Source: Pirellulales bacterium
Lineage (GTDB): Bacteria; Planctomycetota; Planctomycetia; Pirellulales; Thermoguttaceae
Reading direction: 5' to 3'
Assembly (NCBI GenBank): GCA_016936015.1
Contig: JAFGPV010000078.1
Location: forward strand, 62,001 to 126,000
Length of the DNA: 64,000 nt
The notes under the pieces are model-generated. The model saw only the letters and a list, made by a program, of their open reading frames with translations, did not search any database and was not told where the DNA came from. Position 1 is the stretch's first letter, and every line of letters starts with the position of its first letter. The position numbers and the translations under genes were made by a program. Shown here piece after piece: positions 10,092 to 20,208 of this stretch.

Positions 10092-10216
10092 CCACCCTGG
10101 ACAACCGACTGGAAAGCCGCGACCAGTGGTCGCGGATATAGACGCGGCATCCTGCCGCATCGCAGTGGTTTGTCCTAAAAGGTTGGTATTTACGATCTTT
10201 ACCCCACAGGTAGAAA

Positions 10217-11206
10217 TCAAACTCGATTCTCAAACCGTGATCCCTGTTTTGTCCCCCGCTTACGAAACTCGGCCTCGACGGCCCGGCGGACGGCGGTTTT
10301 ATCGCGACACCACGCCGGGCCGACGAGGTACTGTGGCGGAGCGTCCCCGCTAAGGCGGTCGATGACGACGCGTGGCGGCAGGTGCTCGAGGAAATCGGCA
10401 GCCCGGCGGACGTGCTCGTCGAACGTCGGCAGCGAGATTTCTCCGTTTTCGACCATCTCGGCCAGCGGAGTGTTCTTCACGGCGTAGAGGTTGTGCAGTT
10501 TGACGCTGTGGAGTTCCAGACCGGCCAGTTCCCGGGCGGTGGCGATCATGTCCTCGGGCGACTCGCCGGGCAGACCGAGGATCACGTGCGCGCCGACGTG
10601 GATTCCCCGGCGTCGGGTCCGATCAAAGGCGTCGAAGAAGGCGGCGGCCCGATGTCCCCGGTTCATCCACCGCAGCGAGCGGTCGTGAATGCTTTGCAGG
10701 CCGTATTCCACCACCAGAAACGTCTTCCGAGAAATTTCTTCGAGGAGATCGAGAACCGGTTTGGATACACAGTCCGGCCGGGTACCAATCGCTAGGCCCA
10801 CGATCCGGGGATGGGCCAGAGGCTCCTCATAAGCTTGGCGAAGACGCTCCGTGGGGGCGTAAGTGTTTGTGGCCGGTTGAAAATAGGCAAGATATTTTCC
10901 CGGCTCCTTCCGGGGGGAGAGGTGCCTGATCCCCTCCTCAATTTGGGCGGTTAAGGATGGCAATTTCAGCCGACGCGAGGGGCTAAAACTTTCCGGATCG
11001 CAGAAAATGCACCCCCCCTGACCGGAGGTGCCGTCCCGATTCGGACAGAGAAATCCGGCGTCCAGACTCAATTTTCTGACTTTTACTCCAAATTTTCTCT
11101 GAAAAAAGAAATTCAAGGCATGATATAATAGCCCGGCTGTATCCCAATCAGTATCTGAGTGGGGGTCCGCCGTGCAGAGCGGGTTGTACTTATTGATTGA
11201 CGACAA
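10217..11206 (-). CDS. Radical SAM protein, YhcC/TIGR01212 type
   Basis: The product has 329 residues. The cluster motif is CPNRDG followed by GGCIFC, which gives the CxxxxxxxCxxC arrangement typical of the TIGR01212/YhcC family rather than canonical CxxxCxxC. The family stretch LSLDAGFLCPNRDGTSGQG and the later GLQSIHDRSLRWMNRGH and HVILGLPGESPEDM segments match, as does HNLYAVKNTPLAEM. The reaction of this family is not firmly established. Homologs usually start about 25 residues before the CPN motif, so the first 20-25 residues here may be mis-assigned. A TATAAT on the opposite strand at 11121-11126 lies inside the beginning of the gene. Confidence 0.85.
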   Translation of the reverse strand: MSSINKYNPLCTADPHSDTDWDTAGLLYHALNFFFQRKFGVKVRKLSLDAGFLCPNRDGTSGQGGCIFCDPESFSPSRRLKLPSLTAQIEEGIRHLSPRKEPGKYLAYFQPATNTYAPTERLRQAYEEPLAHPRIVGLAIGTRPDCVSKPVLDLLEEISRKTFLVVEYGLQSIHDRSLRWMNRGHRAAAFFDAFDRTRRRGIHVGAHVILGLPGESPEDMIATARELAGLELHSVKLHNLYAVKNTPLAEMVENGEISLPTFDEHVRRAADFLEHLPPRVVIDRLSGDAPPQYLVGPAWCRDKTAVRRAVEAEFRKRGTKQGSRFENRV

Positions 11207-11494
11207 GGTAACTCTTGCCTACACTTAAGTTAAAGATTATCTTACCTTGCTTTATGGGCTACTGAAAACTCCCATTTATGGGAAGGTATATTAACCCAAA
11301 GTTTGCACCACGGAAGGGGGAGGAACTCGGTTGAGCAATCAGGTCGGCTTTGCCGACCTCCTTTGCATGGTGTCCGATGATTCCCGCTTGTATACGAGGG
11401 TGTCCAGAAAATGGGAACCTTTCCTAAGGATTATCCCGACGGATCGAAGGTTTCCTTTTCACTTGCCCTATCCTTTCTGAAAAGACATTAGGCC
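11207..11494. other. Intergenic region with 8-bp perfect hairpin
   Basis: This 288-bp gap separates the divergent radical SAM and FHA genes and should hold both promoters. The clearest structure is AGGTCGGC/GCCGACCT at 11341-11359 around a TTT loop, followed by a C/T-rich but not T-only run. No coding frame is convincing. Confidence 0.5.
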
Positions 11495-11986
11495 ATGTAT
11501 GGTGAATTGATTCCCGTTGGGGGTGGCGATCCCATCCCTTTATTGAAAAAGAGCCTGCTGGTCGGCCGACGCGAAAGCTGCGACATCGTATTGCGGTTTT
11601 CGAACGTCTCGGCCCACCATTGTCAACTGACACTGACCGGCGGCTATTGGTACGTCCGCGACCTGAACAGCCGCAATGGGATCAAGGTCAACGGCGTCCG
11701 GACCTCGGAAAAGCGGCTGGATCCGGGCGACACGCTCTCGGTGGCCAAGCACCGCTACGAAATGCATTATTCACCGATGGACCTCGGGGCGGTCGGACCT
11801 CCGCCGCCCGACGTCGTGGAAGGAGAAATTTTCGGCAAGTCGCTTTTAGAACGCGCCGGCCTGGAGCGGCCCAAACAAATCCCCGGCAAACCGCCGCCGG
11901 AGCCGGATCGATACGGTGAGATCCGCTACGATCTTGACAAGTTGGACAAGCCGGGGCAAATCCGCTTCCGGAACCAGCCGCGGTAA
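11495..11986 (+). CDS. FHA domain protein
   Basis: The product has 163 residues. Residues about 1-95 form a forkhead-associated domain: VGRRESCDIVL supplies the conserved GR and S, VSAHHCQL the SxxH-type turn, and SRNGIKVNG the NG motif of the phosphothreonine-binding face. The C-terminal 65 residues are Pro-rich and polar. FHA domains bind phosphothreonine peptides, so the likely partner is a Hanks-type kinase substrate. The kinase at 14857-16455 is close but not in an operon with it, so a link is only possible. Confidence 0.88.
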   Translation: MYGELIPVGGGDPIPLLKKSLLVGRRESCDIVLRFSNVSAHHCQLTLTGGYWYVRDLNSRNGIKVNGVRTSEKRLDPGDTLSVAKHRYEMHYSPMDLGAVGPPPPDVVEGEIFGKSLLERAGLERPKQIPGKPPPEPDRYGEIRYDLDKLDKPGQIRFRNQPR

Positions 11987-12022
11987 ACGACAACGTTGTT
12001 ACAGGTTTCCTGCCTCATTACG

Positions 12023-12047
12023 TAGGACAGGTTGTCAACCTGTCCTA
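12023..12047. repeat. Perfect palindrome of 12-bp arms
   Basis: TAGGACAGGTTG and its exact complement flank a single T. It lies between the FHA gene and rsgA and belongs to the same style of dispersed (A/T)GGACAGG palindrome seen at 47500-47548 and 61410-61437. Confidence 0.75.
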
Positions 12048-12113
12048 TCTATTGCATTCCAGCCCGGATGAGGTGGCTGATACGAAACAGCAGGCCAGCC
12101 GCCTGCTCGATCA

Positions 12114-13253
12114 ATGGCGAAAAAGAAAAAGATACGCGCCGAGTTCCGTAAAAATCGTTCTCCTCGCGCACGTTCCGCCGATCTGACGCGGCACTTCGAT
12201 CCCCAGCGTTTTCAGGAGGATCGCTTCGTGCGCGAGGAGCGCGTCAGCGGCAAAGGCGAATTGACCCGGCGGCGGACAATCGTTGCCGAGGAAAGTCCCG
12301 CAGCCAGCGGAGGCGACGTAGTATCGCTGGCCGTCGACCTCCGGCGTTGCCGGCCCGGCCGCGTGTTGCGCGTTCACGGACTGTACAGTCACGTGCAGGA
12401 CGCCGACGGCACGATCTACCGTTGTGCCACCCGGCGGATCCTGAAAACGCTGGCCACCGAACAGCGCCACGTGGTCACCGCCGGCGACCGCGTGCTGTTT
12501 CGACCCGTGGAAAAATCGCATCCCAAGGAAGGATTTATCGAGCGGATCGAACCGCGGCGGGGCGTACTCAGCCGCTCGGTCCGCGGGCGGCAGCACCTGC
12601 TGGTAACCAACGTCGATTTTTTGGCCGTGGTGGCCAGCGCCGCCGAACCGCGATTGAAACCGAACCTCATCGACCGCCTGCTGGTCGCCGCGGAAAAAGG
12701 CGGCGTGCAGCCGGTCATCTGCATCAACAAGATCGATCTGGTCGATCCCGCCGCGTTGCAGCCCCTGGTTGGCGTCTACAGCCAGATGGGTTACCCCGTT
12801 TTGCTGTTAAGCGCCGTGACGGGCTTCGACGTCGAGCGTCTGAAGCGGCTGCTGATCGGCCGCTCCAGCGTGGTGGCGGGACAAAGCGGCGTGGGAAAGT
12901 CGTCCCTGCTGAACGCCGTCGATCCCAGTTTGCACTTGAAAGTTCAACCCGTCAGCGTGGAAACCGAAAAAGGAAAACACACCACCGCCGCCGCGCAGCT
13001 CATCCCATTGGCCGACGGCGGTTACGTGGTCGATACCCCCGGCATCCGGCAGTTCCAACTGTGGGATACAATTGCCGAGGAGATCGAGGGCTGTTACCGT
13101 GACCTCCGGCCGTACGCCCATCTCTGCCGGTTCCCCGACTGCACCCATACTCACGAAGCTGGCTGCGCCGTCAAGAACGCCGTGGCCGACGGCCGGCTCG
13201 ACGCCCGACGCTACGAAAGCTACTGTAAACTTCGAACCGGTGAGACAGGATAA
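12114..13253 (+). CDS. rsgA: Ribosome small subunit-dependent GTPase A
   Basis: The product has 379 residues. RsgA is a late 30S assembly GTPase with a circularly permuted G domain: NKID (G4, residues 205-208) precedes GQSGVGKSS (G1, about 256-264) and DTPGIRQF (G3). An N-terminal OB fold covers about residues 60-150. A C-terminal zinc site is supplied by CRFPDCTHTHEAGC. The N-terminal 40 basic residues (MAKKKKIRAEFRK) are a longer extension than in E. coli and could add RNA contact. The start ATG at 12114 fits the basic extension. hflX, another ribosome-associated GTPase, follows 155 bp later. Confidence 0.95.
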   Translation: MAKKKKIRAEFRKNRSPRARSADLTRHFDPQRFQEDRFVREERVSGKGELTRRRTIVAEESPAASGGDVVSLAVDLRRCRPGRVLRVHGLYSHVQDADGTIYRCATRRILKTLATEQRHVVTAGDRVLFRPVEKSHPKEGFIERIEPRRGVLSRSVRGRQHLLVTNVDFLAVVASAAEPRLKPNLIDRLLVAAEKGGVQPVICINKIDLVDPAALQPLVGVYSQMGYPVLLLSAVTGFDVERLKRLLIGRSSVVAGQSGVGKSSLLNAVDPSLHLKVQPVSVETEKGKHTTAAAQLIPLADGGYVVDTPGIRQFQLWDTIAEEIEGCYRDLRPYAHLCRFPDCTHTHEAGCAVKNAVADGRLDARRYESYCKLRTGETG

Positions 13254-13255
13254 TT

Positions 13256-13384
13256 ATTTCCAAGCTGTTCGCTTGGTTTTTCCGCTCCGACCGCTACGCC
13301 TGCATTCAACAAATCCGCGAAAAGGGATTGCAGGGCCATGCGGAATGGATGGCCGAGCGGGAGCTTCAAACCATCAGGCGTTAA
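13256..13384 (+). CDS. Possible 42-residue protein with ATT start
   Basis: Between rsgA and hflX a frame of 42 codons ends at a TAA (13382-13384) and reads like real protein (SDRYACIQQIREKG, then GHAEWMAEREL). There is no ATG, GTG or TTG in frame; the only possible start is ATT at 13256 (or 13253), 2-5 nt after an AGGA at 13247-13250 that lies inside the end of rsgA. ATT starts are rare but known. The alternatives are a decayed gene fragment or chance. I recognise no family. Confidence 0.3.
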   Translation: MSKLFAWFFRSDRYACIQQIREKGLQGHAEWMAERELQTIRR

Positions 13385-13408
13385 TTTCGGAGGAGACCGA
13401 GACGCATC

Positions 13409-14725
13409 GTGATTGACTTGATCCGCACCGAGGGCTTGGTCAGCGAAACGGCGGTTCTGGTAGGCGTGCTCTTGCCCGACCAACCGGCGGAAGTCGCGCC
13501 GCTGGAAGAGCTGGAAGGTCTGGCCCAGGCGGCCGGGCTCCAGGTGGCCGGCAAAATCCTTCAGCGGCGCGAAACGCCCGACGCCGCCACCTATCTAGGC
13601 AAAGGCAAGGTCGAGGAACTGTCGGCCCTGGTCCGATCCGCCAAGGCCGACGTGGCCCTGTTCGACAACGACCTCAGCCCCGGCCAGACCCGGAACCTGG
13701 AACGGGCCTTGCAAATCAAGGTCCTCGACCGGACGGAGTTGATTCTGGATATCTTTGCCGGCCGGGCGAAGACCCATCAGGCCCGGTTGGCCGTCGAGTT
13801 GGCCCAATACGAATACGCCATGCCGCGGTTGAAACGGATGTGGACGCACCTCTCGCGGCAGAAAAAAGGCGTCGGGCTCCGCGGACCCGGCGAAACCCAG
13901 TTGGAAGAAGACCGCCGGCTGGTCGAAAACCGCATCAAGGACCTCCGGAAGCAACTGCGGATCATCGAGCGCCGCAAGCAGCGGGAAGTGGCTGCCCGGC
14001 AGGATCTGCTGACCGTCTCGCTGGTGGGCTACACCAACGCCGGCAAGAGCACGCTGATGAACGCCCTGACCGGCGCCGGCGTCCACGTGGCCGATTCGCT
14101 GTTCGCCACGCTCGACACCCGCACGCGGCGCTGGCAGTTGCCCGGCTGGGGGCCGGTGCTGTTAAGCGACACCGTCGGCTTCATCCGCAATCTGCCGCAC
14201 CACCTAGTCGAAAGTTTCAAAGCCACGTTGGAAGAGGCCCGGCAGGCCCATCTCTTGCTCCACGTGGCCGATGCCGGCAACCCGGCCGTCTATGAACAAA
14301 TTTCCGCAACCTACCAGGTGTTGGAAGAGATTGGCATCCAACGCAAAGACACGCTGCTGGTGCTGAATAAAATCGACTGCCTGCCCAACCGTTTGCGGAT
14401 CGACGGCCTGCTGGGCCGTTATCCCCAGGCGCTGCCGATCAGCGCCCGGAGCGGCGCCGGCCTGCAACGGCTTGCCGCGGCCGTCAGCGAAACTCTCAGC
14501 CGCACGTTCGCCGACGTGGACGTGGAGCTTAGTCTTGACAATGGACGGATGTTGGCCTACCTGGCCGCCCACGGCGAGATCCTCTCAAAGCACTTCGTCG
14601 ACGCGCGAATCATCGTCCACTGCCGCATCTCCCCCCAATGCCTCGGCCAACTCGACGGCGAGGCCCTCTCCATCCGCCCCCACCGCAAAAGCCGTTCTGA
14701 AAATCCGGCGGAAGAAACGGTGTAA
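13409..14725 (+). CDS. hflX: GTPase HflX
   Basis: The product has 438 residues from a GTG start at 13409 behind GGAGGAG at about 13388. HflX splits stalled or heat-damaged 70S ribosomes. The N-terminal HflX domain contains TYLGKGKVEEL and the loop GLRGPGETQLEEDRR. The G domain has GYTNAGKST (G1), DTVGFIRNLP (G3) and NKID (G4). The C-terminal domain is short. Length and motif order are normal. Two ribosome GTPases side by side suggest shared expression, though each may have its own promoter. Confidence 0.95.
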   Translation: MIDLIRTEGLVSETAVLVGVLLPDQPAEVAPLEELEGLAQAAGLQVAGKILQRRETPDAATYLGKGKVEELSALVRSAKADVALFDNDLSPGQTRNLERALQIKVLDRTELILDIFAGRAKTHQARLAVELAQYEYAMPRLKRMWTHLSRQKKGVGLRGPGETQLEEDRRLVENRIKDLRKQLRIIERRKQREVAARQDLLTVSLVGYTNAGKSTLMNALTGAGVHVADSLFATLDTRTRRWQLPGWGPVLLSDTVGFIRNLPHHLVESFKATLEEARQAHLLLHVADAGNPAVYEQISATYQVLEEIGIQRKDTLLVLNKIDCLPNRLRIDGLLGRYPQALPISARSGAGLQRLAAAVSETLSRTFADVDVELSLDNGRMLAYLAAHGEILSKHFVDARIIVHCRISPQCLGQLDGEALSIRPHRKSRSENPAEETV

Positions 14726-14755
14726 ACAATTCCAAACGTCATCCCGATTACAAAA

Positions 14756-14828
14756 TACCCCCTAGGGGAGTCGAACCCCTGTTCTCGGACTGAGAACCCG
14801 ATGTCCTAGGCCACTAGACGAAGGGGGC
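14756..14828 (-). tRNA. tRNA-Glu (CTC)
   Basis: The sequence folds as a 73-nt cloverleaf. The acceptor pairs GCCCCCT with AGGGGGT, the D arm contains GTCTAGTGGCCTAGGAC, the anticodon loop is TTCTCAG (anticodon CTC, codon GAG), and the T loop is TTCGACT within AGGGG/CCCCT. It has no encoded CCA. The sequence resembles bacterial tRNA-Glu throughout. Confidence 0.95.
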
Positions 14829-14856
14829 TTTACTGTTTTTGTTTTTAACAAAGCCC

Positions 14857-16455
14857 TTAAGGGCTGTCAATGGTCTTTTCAGGCTCCTCCGATTCCTCTT
14901 TGAATAAACTGCGCAGGTATTGGTCCCAATCTTCGCTGTTGGGCAGGGAACCGAGTTTGGAGCGGTTTTGTTGGATGGTTTTTTCCAGAAGTTGCTTCAT
15001 GCGGCCATTCTGCAGTTTGCCGTGGATCTGCCAAAATTCCTGTAATACTTCCGAGGATTCCTGATTTTTTCCCTGTAAACACAGCACGCTGCCCCAGCCA
15101 GCCAATCCGAAGGCGCGGATCGGCTCATAGGTTGCCTGAGCCAGTTGCTCGAAGAGGTTCAACGCCCGGCCGTAATCACCCTCCTGAAGATAAAGGAGCG
15201 CCAACTGTTGTTTGGCGTGGAGGACGTAATACGTTTTCTTGGGAAAGTACCGTTCGATGCTCTGCCAGGCCTCGGCCGTGCCCCATTTGCTGGCCAGCAG
15301 CCATTGCCGATGCACGTTGCTTTCCTTGGGAAAGGAAGAGGAGGCAATTTGGGCGTCCGCCAGGAGGGGCCGTTTGACCACTGTCAGCCAAGCCAGAAAA
15401 ACACCGAGGAGAAAAGCCGCTGCCGCCCCCGCGATCACGCCGTATCTGAGGCGTCGGGAAGGTTGGTCCACGGCCAGGGTTTTCATAAGGCCCTCTAAAT
15501 GCTCAGTAACGGCGGCGTGGGGGCTGGGAGCAGTCTCGCCCACCGTTTCCCAGCCGACAACTCCTTCCTGCCAATCCGGCGGGACGAATTCATTCCATAA
15601 TTGGCGAAGGTTGCGGAGCAACTCCCGGGCCGAGGGGCAACGCTGACGGGGATCCTTTTCCAGCAGGGAGTGGACCAATTGGCACAGCGCCGGCGGAAGA
15701 TCCGCCCGGAGTTCCGTCAACGGCCGAGGGGGCGTTTTAACGTGTTGCACCGCAACGGCCAACGCCGTATCGCCGGTAAAAGGGGGCGTTCCGGCCAGCA
15801 TCTGATAGCACGTCACCCCAAACGAATAGAGATCGCTCCGTGGATCAAGCGGCTTCCCCTCGACCTGCTCTGGACTCATGTACAGAGGAGTACCCAATGT
15901 AATTCCGATTTCCGTCAGTTGCGGGCCGTCCTGGCTTCGGGTGTGGCGTGCCAATCCGAAGTCGGCGACCTTTACTTCACCCTCGGCGGTAATCATGATG
16001 TTTTCCGGCTTGATGTCGCGGTGGACCACGCCGTGCTCGCCGGCTTTGGCCAGGGCGGCGGCCACCTGCCGCATGATCGACAACGCCTGGGGGAGATGGG
16101 GTGGGCCGTTGCGCTGCAGCCATTCGCGAAGGTTCAGCCCTTGGACGTATTCCTGGGCGATGTAGTGCCAGCCGTCGAGTTTGCCCACCTCATAAATCTG
16201 CACGATGTTGGCGTGGACCAAGGCTGCGGCGGCCTGGGCTTCGATGGTAAACCGCTGGAGATAGGTCGGATCGGCGGCATGGTCGGCCTTGAGGATCTTC
16301 AGCGCCACGCGCCGCTTCAGACTGCACTGCTCGGCCAGATAGACCTCGGCCATCGCCCCCCGGCCCAATCGCCGCAGCAGTTGAAAATCCCCCAACCGCC
16401 GGCCCGACAGGTCGGCGGCGTCATCGGATTTCGGGCGGTCGGAATTCTGGCTCAT
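14857..16455 (-). CDS. Membrane-anchored Hanks-type Ser/Thr protein kinase
   Basis: The product has 532 residues. The kinase domain covers about residues 23-290: [11 protein letters not shown] (glycine loop), VALKILK (Lys53), HRDIKPEN (145-152), DFGLAR (165-170) and [10 protein letters not shown]. One transmembrane segment lies at about 337-360, which puts the kinase in the cytoplasm and the C-terminal 170 residues outside. That region has helical, TPR-like character ([22 protein letters not shown]) and could sense an extracellular or periplasmic partner. Planctomycetes have large families of such kinases. The target is unknown; the FHA protein at 11495 is a possible reader of its phosphorylation. 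Confidence 0.92.
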   Translation of the reverse strand: MSQNSDRPKSDDAADLSGRRLGDFQLLRRLGRGAMAEVYLAEQCSLKRRVALKILKADHAADPTYLQRFTIEAQAAAALVHANIVQIYEVGKLDGWHYIAQEYVQGLNLREWLQRNGPPHLPQALSIMRQVAAALAKAGEHGVVHRDIKPENIMITAEGEVKVADFGLARHTRSQDGPQLTEIGITLGTPLYMSPEQVEGKPLDPRSDLYSFGVTCYQMLAGTPPFTGDTALAVAVQHVKTPPRPLTELRADLPPALCQLVHSLLEKDPRQRCPSARELLRNLRQLWNEFVPPDWQEGVVGWETVGETAPSPHAAVTEHLEGLMKTLAVDQPSRRLRYGVIAGAAAAFLLGVFLAWLTVVKRPLLADAQIASSSFPKESNVHRQWLLASKWGTAEAWQSIERYFPKKTYYVLHAKQQLALLYLQEGDYGRALNLFEQLAQATYEPIRAFGLAGWGSVLCLQGKNQESSEVLQEFWQIHGKLQNGRMKQLLEKTIQQNRSKLGSLPNSEDWDQYLRSLFKEESEEPEKTIDSP

Positions 16456-16591
16456 CGATTACTTCAAATCTCGGCGATCTCAACACAAAGGAATATTTCC
16501 GATATTAATCATCCTACCCCTTTCTCGGTGGGTTGGCAAGGAGCCGTCTCAAGGACTGGACTGGAGAAGAGAATGGAAGGAGATAGGATTA

Positions 16592-18148
16592 ATGGTTACA
16601 ATGCTGCGGAAACAAGAATATCAGTCTATGAGCACCCTACACACCATTTACCGGACGTCGTTGGGATTGTTGACCGATCTCTACGAACTGACAATGGCCT
16701 ACGGCTATTGGAAGCAGGGATTGGCCCGGCGGGAGGCGGTGTTTCACCTGTTCTTTCGCAGCCCGCCGTTTGGCGGCGGATACGCGATCGCCGCCGGATT
16801 GGCCCCGGCAATCGAGTTTCTCGAAAACCTGAGTTTCGACCGGTCGGATCGGGACTATCTGGCCTCGCTTGCCGGCAACGACGGCCGGCCGCTATTCGAG
16901 GCGGAATTCCTCGATCTGCTTGGCGAACTGCGGCTTCAGTGCGACGTCGACGCCGTGCCGGAGGGGACCGTCGTCTTTCCGCAGGAGCCGTTGGTCCGGG
17001 TGCAAGGCCCGTTGTTGGAATCGCAGCTTCTGGAGACGGCGCTGCTGAATATCTTCAATTTTCAGACGCTGATTGCCACCAAGGCGGCCCGGGTGGTCGC
17101 GGCGGCGCGGGGAGACGACGTCTTGGAATTCGGCCTGCGCCGGGCACAAGGAATCGACGGGGCGCTGGCCGCCAGCCGGGCGGCCTATCTCGGCGGGTGT
17201 GTCGCAACCTCGAACGTACTGGCCGGCAAGCTTTTCGACATTCCCGTGCGGGGGACACACGCCCATAGCTGGATTCTCTGCTTCGACGATGAACTGACGG
17301 CTTTCCGCCAATACGCTCGGGCGATGCCCAACAACTGCGTGTTCCTGGTCGATACCTACGACACGCTTTCGGGCGTGCAGCATGCCATTGATGCGGCGAA
17401 GGAATTGCGGGCCCAGGGTCACGAAATTGCCGGCATCCGGCTCGATTCCGGCGACCTAGCCTACCTGAGCATCGAGGCCCGGCGGATGCTCGACAAAGCC
17501 GGATTTCCCGACGCCGTCATCATCGCCTCGAACGACCTCGACGAGCACGTCATCGACTCGTTGAAGGACCAGGGGGCGAGGATCGGCGTCTGGGGCGTCG
17601 GCACGCGGCTGGTTACCGCCGAAGATCAGCCCGCGTTGGGAGGGGTTTACAAGCTTTCTGCCATCCGGCAACCAGGACAACCCTGGCAATACAAGGTAAA
17701 GGTTTCCGAACAGGCAATCAAAACTTCCACGCCCGGCATCTTGCAAGTGAGGCGATTTTTTCAAGAAACTCAAGGAACAAAAGTCTTTCTGAGCGAAGCG
17801 AAGAATCGGGAGGCCATCGGCGACATGATCTATGACGTTGAGCAACCGCCCGGCGGCGATTGCATCTTGGTCGATCCGTTGGACGCCACCCGGCACAAGA
17901 CGATGCCGGCGGCAACACCCGCCAAGAACTTGCTGGTACCGGTCTTCCGCGGTGGCCGGCGGGTGTACACACCGCCGTCTTTAGAGGAGAGCCGCCGTCA
18001 CGCTCAGGCACAGCTTGCCCAGTTTCACCCGGGGGTCAAACGTTTCGTCCACCCGCATCAATACCCGGTGGGCTTGGAAAAAGGTCTGCACGAGCGGAAA
18101 ATGGAGATGATATCCGCGAGTCGAAGTTCGAGGGTCGAAGGTCGATAG
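16592..18148 (+). CDS. pncB: Nicotinate phosphoribosyltransferase
   Basis: The product has 518 residues. It makes nicotinate mononucleotide from nicotinate and PRPP (Preiss-Handler NAD salvage). Motifs are [15 protein letters not shown], the GTHAHSWIL segment carrying the phosphorylatable His, and [13 protein letters not shown] in the PRPP site. The ATG at 16592 follows GGAAGGAG with 9-nt spacing; ATG 16628 also fits homologs, so the first 12 residues are uncertain. The last dozen residues ([11 protein letters not shown]) are encoded by the left arm of an intergenic-type palindrome and are probably a recent extension. nadE follows 65 bp later, so the two form an NAD salvage unit. Confidence 0.93.
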   Translation: MVTMLRKQEYQSMSTLHTIYRTSLGLLTDLYELTMAYGYWKQGLARREAVFHLFFRSPPFGGGYAIAAGLAPAIEFLENLSFDRSDRDYLASLAGNDGRPLFEAEFLDLLGELRLQCDVDAVPEGTVVFPQEPLVRVQGPLLESQLLETALLNIFNFQTLIATKAARVVAAARGDDVLEFGLRRAQGIDGALAASRAAYLGGCVATSNVLAGKLFDIPVRGTHAHSWILCFDDELTAFRQYARAMPNNCVFLVDTYDTLSGVQHAIDAAKELRAQGHEIAGIRLDSGDLAYLSIEARRMLDKAGFPDAVIIASNDLDEHVIDSLKDQGARIGVWGVGTRLVTAEDQPALGGVYKLSAIRQPGQPWQYKVKVSEQAIKTSTPGILQVRRFFQETQGTKVFLSEAKNREAIGDMIYDVEQPPGGDCILVDPLDATRHKTMPAATPAKNLLVPVFRGGRRVYTPPSLEESRRHAQAQLAQFHPGVKRFVHPHQYPVGLEKGLHERKMEMISASRSSRVEGR

Positions 18149-18204
18149 TCGAGTTACAGTCTTTGATCCTCCGTCTTCGACTTTCGACCATCGACTTTCG
18201 ACCA
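18119..18204. repeat. TCGA-rich imperfect palindrome overlapping the end of pncB
   Basis: The left arm (18119-18153) is built from GTCGAAGGTCGA-like words and the right arm (18173-18204) from TCGACTTTCGACC words that are its approximate complement. It spans the pncB stop codon and the pncB-nadE gap. Confidence 0.7.
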
Positions 18205-18213
18205 ACGAATCCT

Positions 18214-20208
18214 ATGACCCGACTCCGACTTGCCGCCGCCGTATTGAACCAGACGCCGCTGGATTGGAACGGCAACAAACAGAACATCCTGGCGGCGATT
18301 CGTGCGGCCCGGCACGCCGAGGCACCGCTGCTCTGCCTGCCGGAGTTGTGCATCACCGGCTACGGTTGTGAAGACGCCTTTCACGGGCCGGGACTGCAAG
18401 CCACCGCACTGGACGTGCTGCTGGAGATCCTGCCCGCCACGGAAGGGATGATCGTCTGCCTGGGGCTGCCCGTGCTGCACCGTCATGCGCTTTTCAACTG
18501 TGCTTGCCTGGCAGTGGACGGCAGGATCGCAGGTTTCGTGCCGAAACGGTTTCTCTGCGGTGACGGGCTGCACTACGAGCCGCGATGGTTCAAGCCCTGG
18601 CCGCAGGGCGTTTCCGACGTTCTCCGGCTTCGCGGCTCGGAGTACCGGATCGGCGATCTGACGTTCGATTGCGGCGGAATCAAGATCGGCTTCGAGATCT
18701 GCGAGGACGCCTGGGTCGCTTCCCGGCCCGGCGGGGCGTTGAGCGCCCAGGCCGTCGACGTGATTCTCAATCCCAGCGCCAGCCATTTCGCCTTCGGCAA
18801 GCAGGAAATCCGTCGGCGGCTGGTATTGGAAGGCTCCCGGGTGTTCCACGTCAGTTACGTTTATGCAAACCTGCTGGGCAACGAGGCCGGCCGGGTGATT
18901 TACGACGGCGGGGCGATGATCGCCGCGGGGGGGAAGATGCTCGCCCAAGGTCCTCGGCTCTCCTTCCGCCCCTGGGTGCTGACCACGGCGGTCGTCGACG
19001 CGGCGGCAACCCGGCTAAGCGCCGCGCGGATGCTCAGTTACCAGCCCGACTTGCAGGGAGTCAATCCAAACGAAGTCGTCTGCCCGTTTTCGTGGCTGGC
19101 CGTCGAACCCGAGGTGCCCGCCCCTCAGCCGGCCGCCTGGGAGACCGGCCCCTATGTAAAAGAGGAGGAATTCACCCGGGCGCTGGGCCTCGGATTGTTC
19201 GATTACCTGCGGAAGAGCCGATCGCGGGGATTCGTAGTCAGCTTAAGCGGTGGGGTCGATTCGTCGGCCGTCGCCTGCCTGGTAGCAATGATGATCGAGC
19301 TGGCCGCCGACGAGCTTGGCCCGGAGGATTTTAACGCCGCGTTGCGCCATATCCCGCAGATTGCCGAAGCCGAAACGCACCCTGATCGGGTCCATCGGCT
19401 GCTGCACTGCATGTACCAGGCCAGCAAGAATAGCAGCCCGAAGACCCGGGAGTCGGCCCGGGCCGTGGCCGAGGCCCTCGGCGCGGAATTTACCACCCTG
19501 ACGATCGACGATCTGGTGTCGGCCTACGTCGGTAACATCGAGGCCGTGTTGGGGCGAAAACTGACCTGGGAGACCGACGACCTGGCGCTACAGAACATCC
19601 AGGCCCGGGTCCGCGGCCCGAGCGTTTGGCTGCTGGCCAACGTCCTGGGCGCTTTGCTCCTGGCCACCAGCAACCGTAGCGAGGCGGCCGTCGGGTACGC
19701 CACCATGGACGGCGACACCTGCGGCGGACTCTCTCCCATCGCCGGCATCGACAAGGCGTATCTGCTCACGTGGCTGCGATGGCTGCAAAGCGTCGGCCCG
19801 GTGGGTCTGCAGCCGATCCCCGCCCTGGAGGCCGTCATCAAGCTGCCGCCCACCGCGGAACTCCGCCCGCCCGAGTCGTACCAGACTGACGAAGACGACT
19901 TGATGCCCTACGTCGTGCTTGACGCCATCGAAAGATCGGCCATTCGCGACCGCCTGCCGCCGATGGAAGTGTATCGTCTGATGCGGGTGCAGTTTCCGCA
20001 ATACGCCTCGGCCCAGCTACACCTCTGGGTGGAGCGGTTCTTCCGCCTTTGGTGCCGCAACCAGTGGAAACGCGAACGCTACGCCCCGTCGTTCCACCTG
20101 GACGACGAGAACCTTGATCCAAAAACCTGGTGCCGGTTCCCGATCCTCTGCGGCGGCTTCGAGCGGGAACTGGCCGAATTGCGGAAATTCGCCGGTGGTT
20201 CCGGATGA
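18214..20208 (+). CDS. nadE: Glutamine-dependent NAD+ synthetase
   Basis: The product has 664 residues. An N-terminal nitrilase-type glutaminase domain carries the Glu44 (LPELCITGYG), Lys111 (VPKRFLC) and Cys163 (FEICEDAW) triad. The C-terminal synthetase domain has the pyrophosphatase loop SLSGGVDSSAV near residue 342 and ATSNRSEAAVGYATMDGD. It amidates nicotinate adenine dinucleotide with glutamine as the nitrogen donor, in the cytoplasm. The ATG at 18214 is chosen because the triad spacing is then normal; an upstream frame to 17860 overlaps pncB and the repeat. Pairing with pncB completes two steps of NAD salvage; the nadD step is not in this window. Confidence 0.95.
   Translation: MTRLRLAAAVLNQTPLDWNGNKQNILAAIRAARHAEAPLLCLPELCITGYGCEDAFHGPGLQATALDVLLEILPATEGMIVCLGLPVLHRHALFNCACLAVDGRIAGFVPKRFLCGDGLHYEPRWFKPWPQGVSDVLRLRGSEYRIGDLTFDCGGIKIGFEICEDAWVASRPGGALSAQAVDVILNPSASHFAFGKQEIRRRLVLEGSRVFHVSYVYANLLGNEAGRVIYDGGAMIAAGGKMLAQGPRLSFRPWVLTTAVVDAAATRLSAARMLSYQPDLQGVNPNEVVCPFSWLAVEPEVPAPQPAAWETGPYVKEEEFTRALGLGLFDYLRKSRSRGFVVSLSGGVDSSAVACLVAMMIELAADELGPEDFNAALRHIPQIAEAETHPDRVHRLLHCMYQASKNSSPKTRESARAVAEALGAEFTTLTIDDLVSAYVGNIEAVLGRKLTWETDDLALQNIQARVRGPSVWLLANVLGALLLATSNRSEAAVGYATMDGDTCGGLSPIAGIDKAYLLTWLRWLQSVGPVGLQPIPALEAVIKLPPTAELRPPESYQTDEDDLMPYVVLDAIERSAIRDRLPPMEVYRLMRVQFPQYASAQLHLWVERFFRLWCRNQWKRERYAPSFHLDDENLDPKTWCRFPILCGGFERELAELRKFAGGSG

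Noticed and set aside
9620-10160. Several frames of 60-85 codons on both strands
   Set aside because: They overlap the RNase P RNA and have no protein character.
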